Shown: piece after piece, positions 24,558 to 37,140 of the stretch
Numbering within the stretch: the stretch's first letter is position 1
Layout: each line of letters starts with the position of its first letter
Notes under the pieces: model-generated
Databases searched by the model: none
Told to the model about the DNA's origin: nothing
The model's input: the letters and a program-made list of their open reading frames with translations, nothing else
NCBI GenBank assembly: GCA_964036155.1
Contig: OZ038423.1
Coordinates: 45,089,249-45,153,248 of the forward strand
Origin: Diploscapter coronatus
Taxonomy: Eukaryota > Nematoda > Chromadorea > Rhabditida > Rhabditidae
Length of the DNA: 64,000 nucleotides
Reading direction: 5' to 3'
Program-made: the position numbers and the translations under genes

Positions 24558-26194
24558 CGCTCGTCAGTCACCACATCCACAAATCAGGGCCTGGACGGTT
24601 CAGGTATTAGAAAAAAACGCCCCAAATTTGTTAAAATAAAAAGAAAAAAAACAATTAAATCATCGGTTCAGACAGAATTTTTCGTAATTTAAAAAATAGA
24701 AGAAGAAAACATTTATAGTTATGGCTCCCACCAACCAATGTGCAAATTATGCACCAATGAATACTAATATATGTAAAATGGAGCAGATTTTCAGGAATGC
24801 ATTTTAGAGTAACAACAGATGCGTGTAAAAAGCGTGAGTTTATAAAGGATGTAGATGATGATACTTGAATCAATATGTGAACATGAGGACGTTTCCCCAA
24901 GGGCCCAAGAATATACAAATAGTCCTAAAAGGAAGGAGAAATGTATGTGAAAGGGCGTGGTGGTGGAGAGTGTAGTCAAACCAAACAGAATAGGAGAAGA
25001 AGTAATGCGAATTATCGATCTGTCGAATCTGAAAGAAAGAAAGAAAGTGCAAAAAGATATATCGCCCTTATCTTTATCACTATATCAAGTATCAGCTGTC
25101 GTTTCTACTCGAAAGTGACAAGATTGAATATCAAAAATACAGAATACAAGTGTACGAATATATTTCTAAAAAATTATACATATCGATAAATGTGCTCCAA
25201 CGACAAATATTCACAACTCTTTTCTGAATATAAGAAGAAAGAGGAATTTCCGAAGAAGAATTGTCACTTAAGAAAGTTGTCATAGCTGTTAGGAATTGGA
25301 TACGAAAGTAGGGAAGTTCAGAATTGAACTTGGGCTCCGAGATCAGGAAAGTTCCAACTCTGACCCCGAAATTTCGAAATTCCGACTCAAACGTCCCTCT
25401 TCTATAGTATAATTATCGTCGCCATCTAATTGCAGTTATTTTGTTTCTCTTTGCCTATCTTGTCTGTCGTTGTTCTCGCCAAAGAACATGTCTACACAGT
25501 GCAGAGAGCGACCCTCTTTCTTTCCCTCTTTTCTTGTTTTCCTCCCCCTTCCCCTTCACATTTCGTCTATCGATTGTCAGACACTAACGACTATCGACAG
25601 ATACGAAAATCCTCGGGATTAGACATTATCATGTGTTGTTTCATCTCTCATTGTACAATTTTAGTATGGAACATTTTGCTCCCAAATCCGGAAACACTCG
25701 ATGATAGCAGTGAGAGAACTACATTTGTATATTCGTGTTTCCAGAAAACCCTAAGGAGTATCCATATTATGCGTTGTTTCATCATTTGTTCTCACAATTT
25801 AGTCGCAGTTCTTAAACCTGATCCGAAGTTCAAAATTTTAAGAAACTTGAAGTAGTACGAATATCGACATACCCATAAATCCCCAAGATTATCTTTGTCA
25901 TGTGTTATTTCGCAAACTCGAAAATCTTTGTAAGGATCATAAAACTCCGTCTAAATTGGGAATTTTTATCCAGCTGTTCCAATTTCTGCCTTCCAAACAT
26001 GAGATGTTGAGCGTTTATTTGCTATTTTCAACTTGTTTGTTTCATTCGAGCGACTTTATCAGTCGATTATCGAATCACCGCTGAGTGTGAACGGGTATTT
26101 TGCATGAATAATTTAGCAGTTCTCATTTAAACTCGTTATTCTTCTCACTTTCTCTATTTTTCGAAAAATTTCGATTTCAGATCATTTTTGGAAT
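24558..26194. other. Divergent intergenic region
   Basis: Lies between the starts of the palmitoyltransferase (-) and the API5-like gene (+), so it holds both promoters. The + strand ORF at 25430-25855 (141 codons, rich in Cys, Phe and Ser) has no recognisable domain and is most likely chance. An acceptor-like TTTCGATTTCAG ends at 26180, shortly before the API5 start, and may mark a 5' UTR intron or trans-splice site. Confidence 0.6.
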
Positions 26195-28855
26195 ATGGAA
26201 ACCGACGATGAGTTGAGTCGGTTGTACGAGGTTTGCGAGGAGTTGGATAAATCCTCGATTAAGGTAGCGAAAATTTATAATATTTTTCAGAGAATAGTCT
26301 ATTGGTTAAGATAAAACAGCTTCTTTTTTTTCATTTTAATTTCTAGAAGAAATTATTTTAAGGACACCGCTAAACTCGAGATTTTCTTGGACGCTGCGAA
26401 GCATGGTACCAAGCAGGAGCGACTCTGTGCGATTCAGATGCTGTTTCGGTAATTTGCACTTTTCTATTTAAGAAGATCGATAAATTCAGTCACTTCCATT
26501 CATTTTTCACTCGGAAAGAAGACCAATCGAAGAACGAGGAGCTCCAGAAGCAAATTTATTCGTTTTTGGGCGAAAAGGATTCGGATGTATAATTTTATTT
26601 GTCTATTGAATTTTCGACATTACTTTTTACATTTTTAGATCCGTAAATTAGTCATAAAATCGCTGCCGATTATTTGCAAGAATGGAAAATATATTATTCC
26701 GGTGGTGGAAGTCCTTGCTCAAGTCTTGCCTTGGAAGGATTCTACGGAGGTGAATCTAGCCAAAGCTTCCTTGCAAAGCTTGATGGAAATCAATGGAGAG
26801 CGTAAGCATTCCTTTAGAATATCGAATTCAATTATTCATGATATTTTAGAAACAATCTGCGCCATGTTTAACGCGGCTCAGCATGATTGCCCAGTTCGAG
26901 AACGAATGAGCATTTTGTCGTTCTTCGAGGACAAAACGAAAGGAAACTACACTTTCACTGAGAAGATAAAGAATCAGAATACCGAATTATATGTTAAAGT
27001 AACTCTTTTTGTTACAATTTATTTTATTTTAAATTAAAATATTTAGATGATAGATGACGTTAGTAATAAAGAGAGCTCCGAACTTCTGAAGCTCATCAGC
27101 AAAAGCCAATTTATCAATTTCCCTCGATGTCTTGAAGCCCTGGACAGTGCACTGGAGAATGATAATTTCAGGTAATGCCTGCCCCTTTAGGTGTAAATCT
27201 TCTCATCTGAAATATTTCAGCACCCAAGAACTCCTACATCTAATATGCGATAAAATCCACCAAACTCCGAGAAAGAGCCGAGCAGCCTTGAAGAAACCGC
27301 TTTTGAATATAATGACTAAGGTGAGTTTTATTTCAACTATTTTAAATAAGTTTTATTTTCAGTTATTCAAATCCTCCACCCTCGGCGCCAAGTTCATTAG
27401 TGAATTTGTCGTTTCGAAAATGGACTTGAGAAGGGTTGAAGTGATATCGATCGCCGAAAGGGTGATTCAATCGATTCCGCTGGATGAGATTTTCGTGAGT
27501 TTCAGATTTGTTTTTTCAAATTCTTAAAATTGACCTTTCAGCTGGATGACATGGATGAAATGTTGGACCAACTTGATAGGCTTGCTGTAGCTCATACTGT
27601 AGAAAATATTTAAGATGTTTAAGATTGGTTATACTAATTTAGCTGACAAATGCCGAAACCGAGGAGCATCAAGAAAGTCGCAAGAACACCGTAAACTTCA
27701 TGCTCAGAGATTGTTTGGACTTGCTTGATGAGATGAATAAGGAGCAGCAGAGGATATTTTTCAAGGTATTTTTTTAATCTTAAAATAATTTTTTTAAATC
27801 GACTCTCAGGCCCTTGCCACCCTCTCTCACGGCCAAGACTATGTGAAGACGTCGAATGAAAAATTCGTGGCGGCGGTTTTCGACAAAATCTGGACCCACT
27901 GCCCGGATATCGATGACTTCAAAATCAATGCTTCAACAGGCCAGGGACAGGCCAACTTGAATCTGATGGATACTGAGCCTGCCATGTTTGTGATGCATAA
28001 TCTGGTCGAGAATGTCCCGGAAACGTATTCAATCATCGAAAGGAAGGAGAAACACTGGCGGGAGAGGTGAACTATTTGGTTTTAAAAAATTTTAACCGAG
28101 TTTCTAGAATGGACCTACTCGTGCAAACTATTGGAACTACGACGAATCAACTGAAGGAGTCGCTGAAAAAGAGCTACAACGAAGATACGAACAAGACGCT
28201 GTTCGTCGGCAATCAAGTCGGCCTGATGGCTTTCATATTTCTTGGGAATCAAATCAAAAAGCCGAAACTTGTGCCCAGCTGGCTTACAAATGGAAATTAC
28301 CTCTTGCACAGTAGGTTGAAACAAATCTTAAGGAATGCCTACTTCTTTTCAGACGAAGCGGCCCTGCAGCCTTGTTCTTCATCTTCTTTGAACAATGAAT
28401 TGTCCGAGAAGAGATACAATAATCCTCGAGGAAAGCGGAAACGATCGAGATCCAAATCAACCGAGGAATTTATGGACGAAGATTTTGAAGACGAGGAGGA
28501 AAGCATGTCGAGGACGACTTCTTGGGCATCGAACGCTGCCGTGAACGGAGATATGGACGAGACTGAAGATACGTCAAGAAGAAAGGTAGGAGAAGGCATA
28601 GAACGCAGAGGGAGTGCAGGGACTCTTCCATACTTCAACATGAAAACCCATTTCTTTGCATCTAGCTAGCTAGAGAGCGCAAGGCCCTTCCACTCGATGA
28701 AGACAAAGTCAAGGAGGAAAATTTCACTTGCGCTCTCTAACTCTAGCGTCGATTATCGATTTTTTGATTTACTTTTAATAGAAAACTTACAGATGCGCAG
28801 AGGAAACGGCGGAAACGATGCCACAACGATTATAATGTCGAATAGGAGACAATAG
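26195..28855 (+). CDS. API5 (apoptosis inhibitor 5 / AAC-11)-like protein
   Basis: Nuclear all-helical HEAT/ARM repeat scaffold; in animals API5 opposes E2F1-linked apoptosis. Exons 26195-26263, 26363-26448, 26490-26586, 26639-26801, 26850-26998, 27047-27171, 27221-27320, 27363-27494, 27542-27598, 27643-27765, 27810-28066, 28108-28310, 28353-28585 and 28793-28855 give 618 residues in phase; human API5 is about 520, so this protein has a longer tail. The N-terminal region matches the family pattern (HGTKQERLCAIQMLF, SDIRKLVIKSLPIICKNG, EVNLAKASLQSLMEI). The tail has a basic nuclear-localisation-like stretch (RGKRKRSRSKS), an acidic run, then RRGNGG. Reading on past the last donor at 28585 gives an alternative short end. 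No signal peptide or membrane segment. The call rests on the N-terminal half. Confidence 0.82.
28667..28750. repeat. Hairpin in the last API5 intron
   Basis: CTAGAGAGCGCAAG near 28668 and CTTGCGCTCTCTAA near 28728 are inverted copies about 60 bases apart. They could form a stem of about 13 bp or mark a tiny MITE. The hairpin sits inside the 207-nt intron before the last exon. Confidence 0.7.
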
Positions 28856-29640
28856 CATTTATTTTAGCCTCGTTTTTTTTTTTTTACCATTAACTCACTT
28901 TTGATTTTTCCTGCACAATGTCATATTTTATCCTCAGCAATTTGAATAATCTTCTTCTTCGTCTCATTGGTTTGTGATAATCCGATGCATTTTCATTCAT
29001 TTATTTTCGTCCTCTAGATGTCTTGCCATTTCATCTCGATTTTAGCAGTAATTTTTGCTAGTTTTCATTTAAATGCCTTTAAAATCTCCAATTAGGGTAA
29101 ATTATGCATCGATATTCATATTTATTCCTATTTTATTGATTTCTGCTAACTTTGCAGTTTTGCTAGCGCGATCTTGCTCTCCTTCTATTTTTAAAAGAGG
29201 AAAGGAAGTAGATTCCATCCACTACTCTGCAGCTTTGCAGAGGCTCAAATATGTTTGAAGTAAAATTTCTGATGAACAATGGAACCCTATCATATTTTTA
29301 TAGTCCTCATGTCTTCTAGCCAGCGTCTCACGTTTGCGTACCTCTTTTCTGCTCTAAATTTCATATATTCACATTTCAGAGCATATTATTACCTTTAACC
29401 GTAAACTCTTCTGTTCTTAGGAGCCGAGTGAAACGAATGCCTCCCCACATAACATTTTAAAACTTTGACCCTTCTAAGCATGCTTTAAATACATCATTGT
29501 TATCATTTTTTTTCAAGATTTTAATATGCATAAATTTTTTTACAGAAATAATATTGGAAATTTGTAAAAAGGGGTCTATGGCCCTGGAATATTTAAACTT
29601 GTTAAAAATTTAGAATAATTTGAATTTTCAGACCAAAGAA
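28856..29640. other. Spacer between API5 and myotrophin
   Basis: 785-nt A/T-rich gap with no recognisable gene. A TTTTCAG acceptor ends at 29631, nine bases before the myotrophin ATG, with no upstream coding exon to splice from. Confidence 0.6.
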
Positions 29641-30507
29641 ATGTCGTCGGTGTTGGAGAGCGCTGCCGCGCAAAAGATCGCTTGGGCCATACAAAATGGA
29701 GAGCTCGATTTCGTCAAGGAACAGCTGGTAAAAAATTAATTAATAATTTAAACTCTCGCAAACTCTTAGCATGACGACCTGCTGGAATAGAAAATTATAG
29801 AGAAACGTTTAATCATTCGCTTATTATTTGTTCAAGTTGCGAGATCCCGGTTTACCTTTCAACATTTAAACAAATAAATTTCAGAAGGGAAAGGTCAACG
29901 AAGAGATACTAAATGGCCGAAAAGCGATCCACATCGCGTCGGACTACGGCCAGCTGGACATCGTCAAATTCTGCGTGGAGAATGGAGCTGCTGTGGATGA
30001 AGCTGACAAGTATGGCCTGACCCCGTTAGTGACGGCTGTCTGGGAGAATCACAAGGACATCGTGCAGTACCTAATTTCGAAGGTAGGTAAATTTGAAATG
30101 CGGAATAAGATAATATGAAATAAATTATCTTAACATAGTAAGTAGTTAAGGGGTGACACTCTTAGGGCAAAATACTCGAAATATTTTCCATTTTCTCCGA
30201 GATGAACCCTTGCAAAGAAAAGGGGGGCAAGAGGTACCCGCGAACCTTAGCCTATGTGCCTGCTCGTTTTTGCTCTCTCTTATTTCTCTCTAGTCTCGAT
30301 GCGTGCGTTTCGCAGATTATCGACGCAGAATGCATATGAAAGGCACATCTCGAGGAAAGTGGAGAGTATGTGGATATTAAAGAGTGTATCGAGTTTGCTA
30401 GAATACATTGTTATTTTCAGGGCGCCAACAAGGCCCAGAAAGCTCCCGACGGTACTGAACTATCCAAATGCACCGAAGACCCAGAAATCCAAGCCCTTGT
30501 TGCTTAA
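29641..30507 (+). CDS. Myotrophin (V-1) homolog, ankyrin repeats
   Basis: Small ankyrin-repeat protein; vertebrate myotrophin/V-1 binds actin capping protein and blocks its capping of barbed ends, acting in the cytosol. Exons 29641-29727, 29885-30082 and 30421-30507 give 123 residues against 118 in vertebrates. Repeats seen: NGELDFVKEQL, then GRKAIHIASDYGQLDIVKFCVENGAAVDEADKYG, here cited only by its parts RKAIHIASDYGQ and VKFCVENGA, then LTPLVTAVWENHKDIVQYL, and the C-terminal APDGTELSKCTEDPEIQAL, a standard myotrophin tail. Complete, in phase, no oddities. Confidence 0.93.
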
Positions 30508-30961
30508 ATTTCATATTTTCCTGTTGTTATTACTATTTAATTTATTGCTTATGATATCTATTAAGGCATGTTATACTTGTTAAACTTTGCATTTCCCTGG
30601 TTGTGAATTGAATGAAACTAATTAACCCCATTCCTAGTCTTTGTTATTCCTAAATCTGCTATGATTGTATCTCAAATCAACATAATTTGCATTCCCATCG
30701 GACTTTTCTCGCTTTATCACTTCATCACTGTCCATTTACAAGTATTGATTAATACTCTGTGCTGCTACGCTTATATATGGAATCGAATCTATCTGTGAGC
30801 TTATTTATTATTTGGGTGAAGTATTTTCTTATCTTAATGAAGTAAATCATTCGTGCTATTTAGAATAAACTTTTCTTTGAGAATAAGTGTCTGGAGCACT
30901 GAAATATCTTTAAGCATTTTAATCGTAGATACTTGAATATATATTTAGATGAATTTATAAA
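30508..30961. other. Spacer between myotrophin and TRAPPC12-like gene
   Basis: 454 nt, A/T-rich, no recognisable gene. An acceptor-like ATATATTTAG ends about a dozen bases before the next ATG. Confidence 0.55.
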
Positions 30962-32492
30962 ATGTCGAAGGACTATTTATTAATTTGGCCGGAATCGGCT
31001 AGATTGAAGGTATGAAATATCAAAATTAATTTTAAAGAAATAAAACTTCAGGCAATAAATCATGATAAACGTGGTGATATTCAATATACAATGCCTGGCA
31101 TTAAAAATGAACACCAAATAGACGTCCCCAATATTGACAAGGATTTACAGAAAATATATGAAACATATTTCAATTCAATAGATGAGCAGCGAAATCTAGA
31201 AGGACTTAGGCAACTTATTGTAAAAAAAAATGAAAAATATCGATATTATTACGAAAAAATAGATGAAATGTGCCCTGGAATACGCATTTAACGCGACTTC
31301 TCACATTCTGAAACAAGTGGGCCAAGGATTCGGCCAGAATGGACAACCCTCACAGACTAATGCGCTTATTTTGCAGGTATTATTTCAAACCTTTTTGAAA
31401 TGCAAATAGATATTTCAGATCTGGTCGATTAGATTTCAACTTATGATGTCTTTGAAAATGCATAACCAATTGGTAGAGGAAATGTTGGCTTTCGACGAAT
31501 TAGACGCTCCGGATCTATATTTTCAATATAAAGATCCGAATAAATTAGGTAAATCATTGTTTATAATATAAGACAAGGTTGATTTTCAGGAAGCATGATA
31601 CCTTTCGCAATGAGACTTATCCACGCTGAGATTCTAAGATTCACTCCATTTCCTTGGAAGGCGATTGCTAGAATCAAGAAACTAGAAGGGGATGTTGAAA
31701 GAGTATTCCAAAAATATTATTATTTTAATATAAAAATTATATTTAGATAATTTATGACATGAAAGTCCCTGGTCATATTGACGACTGGAAGAAGAGGCTA
31801 GATACGGTAAAGACATTACACTCGAACGTGCTCTATAATATTGGGGTATGAATAATTGAATAATTGATTTTAAAAACTAGTATATTTCAATTCAGGAATA
31901 CGAAAAGTCCATGGATGTGATGGAAAATATCAGGAGAAGTTCGGAAAATGAGGAAAAGGCCGAACTAAGTCGAGCTATGCTTAGAATGGCTATTTTTGCT
32001 GGAGACGAAAGAGCGGCCACGAAATATTTGGATGAATCGGCGAAATTCCCTTGTGATCGACTATTATTGCACAAGTATTTATATTTGTTTTATTAAATTA
32101 AGCTGTTGAACTTAGATGCTATCGTACGATGTTCCACGGAGCCTACCCTCATGCTCAGGTTTATCTACAAAGATTAAGCTTGAATTCCAGTTTACCGATC
32201 GATTTGAATAGAAAGGCACTATTCTTTAATAAAGTACATTTTTATGTAACTATATTCTCAGGCATATAACGCTATGGCGATTCTCCATTTGTACACTGGA
32301 AATGTCAGACAGGCGATAGGTACTTTGGCAGAAAGATTGGAGGTTTGATTTAAAAAATTTTTATTTTTAAAACTTATTTAAATTTAGATAATATGCACTC
32401 CAATGCAAACGAATCTGAAAACTCTGTCAGAATTAGGTCTTCCAGTAAAGTACGACGAAATATTGAAGGCTATCAAGGCTCAGGCCACGTAA
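30962..32492 (+). CDS. TRAPPC12-like TPR protein
   Basis: TRAPPC12 is a subunit of the TRAPPIII complex, which acts in ER-to-Golgi and autophagy membrane traffic. Exons 30962-31009, 31052-31219, 31263-31376, 31419-31548, 31590-31702, 31747-31845, 31896-32074, 32116-32233, 32262-32342 and 32388-32492 encode 384 residues, about the size of the TPR half of the vertebrate protein. Family-like blocks are WSIRFQLMMSL, ELDAPDLYFQY, SMIPFAMRLIHAEIL and, at the end, NAMAILHLYTGNVRQAIGTL. Exon 2 must end at 31219 (gt before a run of A) to keep the frame; reading through gives an early stop at 31291. Recognition is by pattern memory of the vertebrate sequence. Confidence 0.75.
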
Positions 32493-33053
32493 TCAATCAT
32501 ATCTCTATCATTAGACTTGTTAATCTATGCATAATATCATAATTTATTTCTCTTTTCATTTATGGGCTATCTTGGTGCGCATAATTGGGTTGTCTTATTT
32601 ATTGCCAAAATAGATGTTAAAATAAATTTATTTCATAGTTTTATGCAAAATATTATTTTTAAAGCCACTTAGGAGGATTTACAAAGTGATGGCCATCAAT
32701 GTTGAAAGAAAATACGAAGCTAGCACTCAATATGATAATTGCAGTATGTGAAATATAAACTGAAATTATGAATTATGAGAGAAAAGGCCTGAGAAACAAT
32801 CTTTGGGTGGGTTAAGGCAAACGGTTACCGTATAAAGGCTCTTTTACGATTTGATTTGATCAAGTGAACGCAAAAACTGAAGATATGAAGAAAAAATTCT
32901 GATCGAATGAGTCAAAGTTCCTTCTTTCAAGCGATCTTCGGGCTAGAGTGCAAAATGCAGAAGCTTGATCCTGAAGAATGGAAGAGTCTTTGCTCCTTTC
33001 ACTAATCGAAGAGAGAAAGATACTTGGGTTCATTTGATAAAAAAGTAAAAACG
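32493..33053. other. Convergent spacer
   Basis: Between the 3' ends of the TRAPPC12-like gene (+) and the Rab gene (-). Both 3' UTRs should be here. No recognisable gene. Confidence 0.55.
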
Positions 33054-35358
33054 TCAAACAAAAGCAGGTTCGGGGGGCGAATTGCAACAAGACGATAGAC
33101 GACTCGATTTCTTGTCGTTGCCGATGACGCCATCCACATGGAACGCAGAGGCGTACTCCTAAATCCTCGATTTAAATCTAGGTATCGTAAACGCTTTCAG
33201 ACCTCAGCATCTTCAGAATCATCGGAATAGAGGTTAGCGGCACAGACTCGTTCTCGCATTGCGGTAGCCAGCGTATGAAATGCTTCTTCACAATTTATAC
33301 CTGAATTTGGAAACCTAGAAATATTTTTAAGTTCGCGAAAATGTACCCGTTTTAGCAGAGACCTCGTAAAGTGATACACCTAATCTAGTGGCGAGTTTTT
33401 CGGCTCGATCAAAGTCGACCTGGAAGACGTTAATTGTTTTACTATCAAAAACCACAATTACCTTCCTCTCGGCCTCCAAATCAGCCTTGTTTCCAACCAA
33501 CATGAGCACAGCGTTCTGAGGAGCATGTTGTTTGATTTCCTTCAGCCAGTAGGATTCCAAATTCTCGAACGACTTCTCGTTAGTCATGTCGTAAACGCAC
33601 ATAACTCCGTGGGCGGAATGATAGTAAGAATTGTATATCGTCCGATACCGCTCCATACCAGCGGTGTCCCATAATTCAAGCCGAACCTGAAAGCAAATTA
33701 TTAAGAAAGTAACCTAGTGTGGGTTAAGGAAGAATATTTTCCCCGACACAATTTTATACCGAGTGTATTTCTTGAATAATTATAATGACCCGACTTCAAT
33801 TTATTCGGAGAAACTAAGCATGTTTTTATTAGCTCAATATGAAGCCAAAGATATGCATTTCATAATTGCGTTCTCTTGCAGGTCCTTTGCTGACTATAAT
33901 AAGGCCAGAGTGCAATGAGGCGTATACTATGTATGTAGGTAGAAGTATGTTTGAGAATGGATCTAGCGGGGACAATAGTCAAAGTCGGATTGTGAACTAC
34001 TTCCCAGTTATTTTCGTTTGACAGAAGTGCTCTCTAGGTCTGTTTGAGAAGGACTTGCCTTGTCCCTGCCGAGCTTGATTGTTTTCAGCTTGAAGTCTAC
34101 TCCCAGCGTGGAAATATGGTCGATTCGGAAGGAGTTCTCGGCGAACCGAAGCAAAATGCACGATTTCCCGCAGTTGTGGTCGCCGACCACGACGATCTGA
34201 AAAAAAAATATTTTTCTGAAGTTAGAGAAGTGCCAAGGCTCTTCCATCTTTCAGTATAGCAATTCTTTTCTCTGCACTTTGGCCTCAGCTATTTATTTTC
34301 TGTTCATATGGTCATATAATAAGTCGCCTTTAGCACAAACTTATTGCATTTTTTGGAAATTCTTATGTATCTTTTGATTGATTGCCTGGTAACACAAGCT
34401 TCTTTCCCCTCGCTTCATTTTCACCGCTGTTTTTCCATGCTTCGACAATCTAACTTCGACTGTTTGAATGACAGCCTCTTGGCTGCGCCTGTCAATATTA
34501 GCATTTCCCCCGGCTTTGTTCTAAATATCGATTTGATTTTACTGCTCAAAATTCTAGTCCTGTAAAATTTCCCCCTGAGAAAATAAATTGTTCCCAGAAA
34601 ACTCCCAATTAGCATTTATACTGGAATTTGCACAAGAGTTTTATTCTTGTTTTTCCGACTAGATTGCTGTAAATCGATCGATCATCGCGTTCTGCATTGT
34701 GAATTGCGGTAGGAGATGGAAAAGGGAGGAAGGAATGTAATCGAGGCAAATAGGGACATGGGGGAACGTAGAACGTGACCAAAAGAGGTAGGGAGGAAAT
34801 CTAACAATAAAGTGAGGTATGCATTAGGTCTCGATCAATTGAAATAATTGATTGATTGGTTCTGGGATCAAACAAAATTAAATCCACATCCAAAGACAAA
34901 GGTCTCAAATAAACCCTAGAAATAAAGAAAGTCGAAGACAAAAGACCAAGCTTCCAGGCCATTGAATCAAGATATGCAAAATTCCAACAATCTTCTTTCC
35001 TCCTTGAGAGCCTTCTCGCATTCCACGAAAATTCGCTTACTCTAATAGAATTGAGTAATTTGTCTACCAACAGCAAAAGCCGAAAACATACGCGGGGCCT
35101 TTTCTATTTGCTTCAAGCACCCCCGGAAAGAATGGAAGGGAAGGGAATGAAATGGGATTACTCTTGAGAAGGAAAGGAGAAGGAGAGCACTTCTTGCTCA
35201 TAGCACTCCAAGAAGAAGCTCGAATAGCACCTTTCACACACAGATATGACAAAACTATCACAATACTATTATCGATTGGGAACTATTTGTTCTCAGACGT
35301 TGGAAACAAAATAATCAATTAAAAGAATTATTACCTTGAATAAGTGGTTGTAACTCAT
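33054..35358 (-). CDS. Rab-family small GTPase with Met in place of switch II Gln
   Basis: A Ras-superfamily GTPase of the Rab type, regulators of vesicle traffic. Exons: 35335-35358 (MSYNHLFK), 34059-34196, 33462-33686, 33347-33419, then either 33197-33300 (187 residues, ending DSEDAEV) or 33203-33300 plus 33054-33158 (220 residues, containing SSCCNSPP). Motifs: P-loop GDHNCGKS, switch I region HISTLGVDFK, G3 WDTAGMER where nearly all Rabs have WDTAGQER, G4 NKAD, G5 SAK. The catalytic Gln is thus Met, which in Ras-type GTPases lowers GTP hydrolysis. The short end lacks C-terminal Cys; in the long end the CC is not terminal, so normal double prenylation is doubtful. The 138-nt exon ends at a textbook GC donor (AAG/gcaagt). 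The tiny first exon is inferred from family fit and a gtaata donor. Confidence 0.88.
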
Positions 35359-36188
35359 TTAACCATCAATTATCCATTTGAATTTGAAATATCTGCAAGA
35401 AAAAGAAATACGATGTTCGAGTAAAACGTATCAGATCGAATGATTGATAAGATACGGAGGAAAGGTCAATACATTTCCGAGAAGCAATATAATGTCTAAG
35501 AGCTTTGGTTATGCGAGCACGGAAAGGATCGCGTTAATTTTCTCTGGATGTAGATGTACACTATTGCTGGCCAAACAGGTGTAGGCCAATTATAAGACTT
35601 TATTCCAAGCAGCCGCGCTCTGCCCGACTCGAAGAGAAGTAAAAATGTGATGCGGGAAAAGGACAGGAAAAAAAAGAACCCGATCACACGATAAAACACG
35701 TAGAAAGAATGCAGGAAAATCTGCAAGAAAATACCGTGGAGTGTTAAGAAAAATGGCAGAGCTCGCAGTTAGGGTACCTCAAAATAGTCGAAGATACAAA
35801 ATCATTCGAGATTACCGAAATAGGGTAAAAAGGGGTGCAGATTTCTGCACACAGGTCAAATGATGGAGATTTTGATTGGCAACAACATGGGAATAAAATT
35901 GAAGGACTAACGGACATTTAAGTGGTCGGATAGTTTGGTTAAGAATAAAATCGTAGTAAGACTTGATAAATCAGTGGTGGAAAATAATAGCATATTGAAA
36001 ATTTGAGTGGACATATAATGGCATCAAGATGGGAACAAAATTAAAAAATGGGAAAATATGAGTTGGAACAAAATTGAAACACTTCGGGGACATTTGAATG
36101 GGTCTTCCGTCTTGCGGCCCTGGGTCTGAGAAGGGTCTCTCCTCTCTCTCAGCCTTATGGACTGCAGTAGACTGCAGCGATGCAATGC

Positions 36189-36222
36189 AATGTGTGTGTG
36201 TGTGTGTGTGTGTATGTGTGTT
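36189..36222. repeat. (TG)n microsatellite
   Basis: A run of about 17 TG units, interrupted once by TA, between 36189 and 36222 in non-coding sequence. Length variation between individuals is likely. Confidence 0.9.
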
Positions 36223-36368
36223 TGTCTCTTTGGCTCTCTTTCCCTCTCCCTCTTTTTCTTTTCCGCTCTCTCAGAGTTCGGACGCGTAAAAATGTAAGGG
36301 AGAAGTCGGGGGCGGGGCCCAAGTGATTCATATATGTAAGAGAAAAAGGTCATATGCATTGTCCTTTA

Positions 36369-36535
36369 CAGACGGGGTGTTATTGTGCAATAAAGGATGC
36401 GTCAAGTACCGCACGTTTCATAGGTTTAATCATTCAAATACAAATGTCGTGAGAAATTTAGTCGAACCTTTTCTTTATATAACAAAGTCAATTGCTATCC
36501 GATGAAAAATCGTCCGTACCTCGACGCACCCCCTG
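36369..36535. mobile_element. Short MITE with TA flanks
   Basis: The right end, read on the minus strand, is CAGGGGGTGCGTCGAGGTAC; the left end starts CAGACGGGGTG and continues GATGCGTCAAGTACCGCACG, so the arms match with an insertion of about 25 bases. TA dinucleotides flank both ends, as expected for a mariner/Tc1-type insertion. Non-coding. Confidence 0.5.
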
Positions 36536-37140
36536 TATATGGGTGTAGTCACTAGTCACCCATCATCATTCGATTTTACCAGCCCATCTAATTCCCTTTC
36601 GCTACTAATTTACTTACGTGCCACCAATAGATGTCTACTAATATGGCTATTTTTAACTCAATGACAAAGTCGACTGTTTTGACCACATCAATAATTTATT
36701 CAATCAATCACTGAACTTTTACAATTTCGCTTACCCGTAGTTGCGTTATTTGCCCCAACGTTTGTATAAGTCTTTGGAAAAATTCGATATACCCATGTGA
36801 AAAGAGGCCTCTTGTACTTTTTACCCCTTTTCTGGAAAATAGTAAGGGGAAAAGGGTAAAAAATAGAAGAGATCTGAAAAGATGATATCAGGGAGACTGG
36901 CAAATCGATTGTCGGAAAATTTGTTCCATTTCTAAATTCTAGTAGCGACTTAAATAATATCGAGCATGAGAGAGCAGATTTTCAGACCTATCGATTTGTC
37001 TGATATGACTAAAATGAGAGTAGTATTAGTTCAAAAATATCAATAAAGTTAAACTTTAACAAGTCCGAATTCAAATTGAAGCTAGAGGCGAAGCTAGCAT
37101 AAGTTAGAAACTGGTTTTAGGCTATAGGAGTGAAGTAGAG

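Larger units (their letters stand above)
35359..37140. other. Intergenic region with short repeats
   Basis: Between the Rab start and the GPCR stop, both on the minus strand. It should carry the Rab promoter. It contains a (TG)n microsatellite near 36190-36220 and a MITE at 36369-36535; no gene is recognised. Confidence 0.6.

Noticed and set aside
25430..25855. 141-codon + strand ORF upstream of API5
   Set aside because: Promoter position, no domain, unusual composition with many Phe and Cys; no splice link to API5.
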